Shown here piece by piece: positions 33,435 through 35,880 of a stretch of 35,880 bases of DNA (position 1 is the stretch's first letter; every line of letters begins with the position of its first letter). The position numbers and the translations under genes are program-made. Below the pieces are notes generated by a model, which was not told where the DNA came from, made no database searches, and saw only the letters and a list, made by a program, of their open reading frames with translations. The stretch is from Cryomorphaceae bacterium. Its GTDB lineage: Bacteria; Bacteroidota; Bacteroidia; Flavobacteriales_D; Sanyastnellaceae. The stretch is from assembly GCA_016124575.1 (NCBI GenBank), contig WGNM01000009.1, positions 1-35,880 on the forward strand, in the 5' to 3' direction.

Positions 33435-35284
33435 TGTATTGATAGGTTCAGGGTGCGCCCGGGTGATGCGATGGTTGTCATCCGATAATCCATCACATTC
33501 CCGATGTTAAACACGCCGAAACTATAGTGTATGTTATTGTTTTTCAGTGTCTTTTGTCCGTTCAAAACGAGGTCAAAAACCAAAAGTGCGTCTTGCCTCC
33601 CTTGGTTCACATTCAAATTTTCAGGCTGCATGTGCATCGATGTGTAGCGCGAAATCATGGAGATCCGCCAATTGTTGATTCCTCCACTCAGTTTCAAGCG
33701 GAGGTTCATGGCTGGAAAAAGTCCTGCATGGACTTCAGATAACCCGCTGACATTCTGAATATTAACACTCACATCTTCACTTATTACTGCACGATTGATT
33801 TGTCCGCTATTCTCGATTCGCATCAACAAGCCATTCATTTTCACACTGTTAGCATTGTGTGCTGCATAGTGTCCAATCGCCGGTTCCCAAACGATCAGCG
33901 ACTCCATGGCTTTTACAAAAGGAGCTATGGTAAATGTCGCTTTCTGTTGGTTGAAGCTTTTGACGAGGTAAGCGTTAAACGTCACACCCAGTTCTGGCGC
34001 GAGCTGTTGGTTTCCTCCTGGTTGCCAGAAGAGCTCATTCAGGTCGGGATAGCGAAATATACGGGCAGCGCCTGCTCCCACTTCCCAGGCAGAGCGGATA
34101 AAAGCCAGCGAGAAATCGGGGACGAAGACATTAGCTCCTGGACCGAAATCGTAGCGAGCGCCGACGTTTACTTTCCACGATTTTGGTTGCCAAATGAAGT
34201 GCGAGTCAGGTCCGTACAGCAACCGCGACGACGTATGCGATTGGTAGTTGTCTGACCGTGCCGATTCGCGATTCACCACAAAAGCAGCATTCAAAACCCA
34301 CGTCTCACCAAAATGCCGGTATTCTGCCTTGCCATACCATCTTTCAGATTGAATTTTTGAATCAATGAGTGGCACTTCATCGCCGGCTACCCTATCTGTA
34401 TAGTGTTGATTTTCATTAAAGTAAGCACCATCTACAGCTATCACACCGCGTTTAAAGCGCGACGATAGCTTGGCAACCAAACGCACACTGCTATCGCGTT
34501 GTGTGGCCAACGAGGCACCGTAGCTTCCAAGTGGTTCGGGCAGCTCCAACGCACTGCTTTGCAGCCAGGCATGCACCTCTGCTTCTATCCGCTTTTGAAC
34601 ATGGGAATAAAATCCAATTCGCACGGCGCGACGTGAAAAATCATTGTGCTGCTGCACCGCTGTTGGAGTGCCACGTTTGAAAGGATCGCTGTATGAAAAC
34701 TCGTTGGCCAAATGTTCCCATTGCACATTTCCATCTAAAAAACATTTCCCTGCGGGGATGTTGAAGCCAGCGCCAGATCGAACGTTCATGAATTGATTGA
34801 ACGAAACTCCTGCTGATACCGATGGCTTGCTATCTCTGCCATTTTGTAATGATAAAACACCTGAAGCACCGCCGGGATGCGGACTTTTAGACACCCCATC
34901 ATTGAACTTAATCGAGGAGAAAAAACCAGCAGGCAGGGTTGAAAGATCGGTCATTCCGAGTGTCGGACTGTTTAGGGGCACTCCCTGCCACAATACCAAC
35001 AAATGATCTGGAGACAGTCCACCAGCCAAACCTGATATCAAACTCCCCGGCGCGCCGTAGGTCCGCAAATTCACTACCGACCCCATGCTGAGCTGCTCGC
35101 CAACCGAAGAAAATGGCAACGCAATATTTATCAGACTGTCGATGTGATAGTGTGCACCCATCCCCCCTTCAGAAACGGCTATGGTAGCGGCCGACAGCGA
35201 TACGAAGGGAATCGAGTCGTTGCTGCTCGCCTTGCACAACTGTGGCAGCAGTGCACATAAAAATACGATACATGAATATCTCAT
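33416..35284 (-). CDS. BtuB-like TonB-dependent outer membrane cobalamin receptor
   Basis: This 622-residue protein has signal peptide MRYSCIVFLCALLPQLCKAS, then a plug domain (VVNLRTYGAPGSLISGLAGGL, cited as VNLRTYG and SPDHLLVLWQGVPLNSP). A long beta-barrel rich in alternating aromatic strands follows, with DLNELFWQPGGNQQLAPE as a typical barrel motif. It ends SIQWQWKR rather than in Phe. The annotated start is the ATG at 35284, because the 31 residues in front in the longer frame are the translated riboswitch. Under the cobalamin riboswitch, it most likely imports vitamin B12 or other corrinoids with TonB energy. The next gene's start overlaps by 13-19 bp. Confidence 0.88.
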   Translation of the reverse strand: MRYSCIVFLCALLPQLCKASSNDSIPFVSLSAATIAVSEGGMGAHYHIDSLINIALPFSSVGEQLSMGSVVNLRTYGAPGSLISGLAGGLSPDHLLVLWQGVPLNSPTLGMTDLSTLPAGFFSSIKFNDGVSKSPHPGGASGVLSLQNGRDSKPSVSAGVSFNQFMNVRSGAGFNIPAGKCFLDGNVQWEHLANEFSYSDPFKRGTPTAVQQHNDFSRRAVRIGFYSHVQKRIEAEVHAWLQSSALELPEPLGSYGASLATQRDSSVRLVAKLSSRFKRGVIAVDGAYFNENQHYTDRVAGDEVPLIDSKIQSERWYGKAEYRHFGETWVLNAAFVVNRESARSDNYQSHTSSRLLYGPDSHFIWQPKSWKVNVGARYDFGPGANVFVPDFSLAFIRSAWEVGAGAARIFRYPDLNELFWQPGGNQQLAPELGVTFNAYLVKSFNQQKATFTIAPFVKAMESLIVWEPAIGHYAAHNANSVKMNGLLMRIENSGQINRAVISEDVSVNIQNVSGLSEVHAGLFPAMNLRLKLSGGINNWRISMISRYTSMHMQPENLNVNQGRQDALLVFDLVLNGQKTLKNNNIHYSFGVFNIGNVMDYRMTTIASPGRTLNLSIQWQWKR

Positions 35285-35329
35285 ACCTTGCAGCGTGTTT
35301 GCACCGAACACACTTAAAAGCGTTAATGC

Positions 35330-35482
35330 TAAAGGCAGGTCTTCTGACTTGTTCCGTTGTTGCGCCTTCCCAATCAATGATCAGTGGCAAAGAATACAAC
35401 AACACAAAAGGAACTTACAGCTGCGGGCACAGTTCCGGACTTTTACCGGATTCCCTATTAAACTCTTGCGAGTACCAAAAGC
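35330..35482 (-). ncRNA. Cobalamin (adenosylcobalamin) riboswitch
   Basis: The minus strand contains GGGAATCCGGTAAAAGTCCGG, cited as GAATCCGGTAAAAGTCC, then AACTGTGCCCGCAGCTGTAA, then GCCACTG, GGGAAGGCGC, and the B12 box AAGTCAGAAGACCTGCC. All conserved blocks of the cobalamin riboswitch are in order. It is followed by a hairpin-forming segment without a U-run before the receptor ATG at 35284, so control is probably translational. It governs the BtuB-like, BtuG-like and TraB/GumN operon. Confidence 0.96.
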
Positions 35483-35486
35483 GGGA

Positions 35487-35514
35487 CAAAAGTACATAAA
35501 AATCCATTGTGCAA
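35487..35514 (-). promoter_or_regulatory. Promoter of the cobalamin uptake operon
   Basis: The minus strand has TACTTTTG (35487-35494), matching TAnnTTTG, and TTG (35512-35514) 17 bp upstream, just before the riboswitch. Confidence 0.55.
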
Positions 35515-35593
35515 GCTTTCCTTGCGAATACTCCACAGAAAGGTGTATTCGTTGTAAATCCTTTGAAGTCGTCTAAAATGCGATTGTTTGTTT

Positions 35594-35739
35594 AACCACA
35601 GATTTACACTGATTATCGATCTATGTTTTCTGTGGTGGTGGTGTTTGATTAACCACAGATTTTCACAGATTAACACGGATTATTGATCTAGGCTTTCTGT
35701 GGTGATTTTCTTTGTTTAACCACAGATTTACACAGATTA
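35594..35739. repeat. Three CACAG palindromic intergenic repeats, the third truncated by the IS
   Basis: Units begin AACCACAGATTT at 35594, 35651 and 35718. In units 1 and 2, ACCACAGA pairs with a downstream TCTGTGGT (35595-35602 with 35629-35636; 35652-35659 with 35696-35703). Unit 3 has only the left arm (35719-35726) and CACAGATTA before the IS terminal repeat begins at 35740. Similar AACCACAGATTNACACAGATT arrays are scattered in intergenic regions of many bacteria; function unknown. Confidence 0.8.
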
Positions 35740-35771
35740 TGTGCTACTCCCTAATCTTCCGACCATTGGTT
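35740..35771 (-). repeat. Right terminal inverted repeat (IRR) of the IS3-family element
   Basis: Read on the plus strand inward from 35740, it starts TGTGCTACTCCC and ends GACCATTGGTT. It matches the left repeat at 109-140 (read on minus) at 25 of 32 positions. It lies 17 bp beyond the OrfB stop codon. Confidence 0.8.
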
Positions 35772-35788
35772 CTATGACCTAAGTTATT

Positions 35789-35880
35789 TTAGGCGGCATT
35801 TTGGTACAAGTTAATCGGTTTATTTCGATTAATCCCTCGATGATTGCGTCGGTTGTATTTTTCCATGAACTGAGCAACAC
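35789..35880 (-). CDS. IS3-family transposase OrfB, C-terminal fragment (runs off the window)
   Basis: The minus strand from the window edge reads VAQFMEKYNRRNHRG then INRNKPINLYQNAA and a TAA stop. This is the usual end of the DDE integrase-type OrfB of IS3 elements (YNxxRxHxGI...P...Y). The catalytic DDE residues lie outside the window. It sits next to the right inverted repeat, and its partner OrfA start is at the opposite edge of the window in the same orientation. Confidence 0.75.
   Translation of the reverse strand, partial: VAQFMEKYNRRNHRGINRNKPINLYQNAA

Noticed and set aside
35285-35377. 31-residue N-terminal extension of the BtuB-like receptor
   Set aside because: It is the translated end of the cobalamin riboswitch including the B12 box; the ATG at 35284 begins a proper signal peptide.
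1-35880. A 35.6-kb composite transposon bounded by two direct IS copies
   Set aside because: The interior carries metabolic and surface genes of chromosomal character with no abrupt change in base composition that I can see, and draft contigs commonly end in IS repeats.

Overview
The window looks like chromosomal DNA of an aquatic Bacteroidota, most likely Flavobacteriales (Cryomorphaceae, Schleiferiaceae or a relative). The reasons are two proteins with type IX secretion (T9SS) C-terminal sorting domains, Bacteroidota-type promoters (TTG or TTTG about 20 bp upstream of TAnnTTTG), few Shine-Dalgarno sequences, moderate-to-low GC, and families common in that group (FG-GAP surface proteins, S41 and M1 peptidases, VF530, YjdI, BtuG-like lipoproteins). 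The genus assignment is inference.

Layout. Positions 1-140 and 35740-35880 are the two opposite ends of IS3-family elements in the same orientation (OrfA start with left inverted repeat; OrfB end with right inverted repeat), so the window is bounded by insertion sequences, probably assembly break points. From 320 to 6737 lies a 2017-residue secreted protein built of four seven-repeat FG-GAP propellers. It is preceded by a small orphan LuxR-type regulator. Both genes carry the same 20-bp dyad exactly 21 bp upstream of a -7 box. Positions 7038-9703 hold a methionine-branch operon (cystathionine gamma-synthase family enzyme, homoserine dehydrogenase) under a SAM-I riboswitch with terminator. Positions 9951-10028 hold an orphan plus-strand promoter with a G-rich start. 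An M1 metallopeptidase (10217-12535) diverges from a GNAT acetyltransferase / alanine-racemase-fold operon (12726-14248).

From 14340 to 24036: a T9SS cargo protein with PKD and Ig-like repeats, a PhoD-like phosphatase, a GreA/GreB-like protein, a decayed beta-helix/dockerin pseudogene, its intact 1222-residue relative, and an S41 peptidase. From 24155 to 26789 is a cluster of small soluble proteins (DUF1801, SAM methyltransferase, YjdI ferredoxin-like, VOC, VF530, TfoX-N). The VOC-VF530 pair is bracketed by an inverted copy of an intergenic repeat. Then follow a small T9SS protein, a stand-alone PaaZ overlapping an S41 peptidase that starts with TTG, and a vitamin B12 uptake operon (cobalamin riboswitch, BtuB-like receptor, BtuG-like propeller lipoprotein, TraB/GumN protein). 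Three palindromic CACAG repeats come last; the third is cut by the right-hand IS.

Main themes are surface and secreted proteins and nutrient-responsive regulation. The least ordinary feature is the LuxR/dyad/propeller unit, together with a shared cysteine-containing dockerin-like tail found at three loci. I saw no tRNA, rRNA, CRISPR array, phage genes or recognisable defence system.
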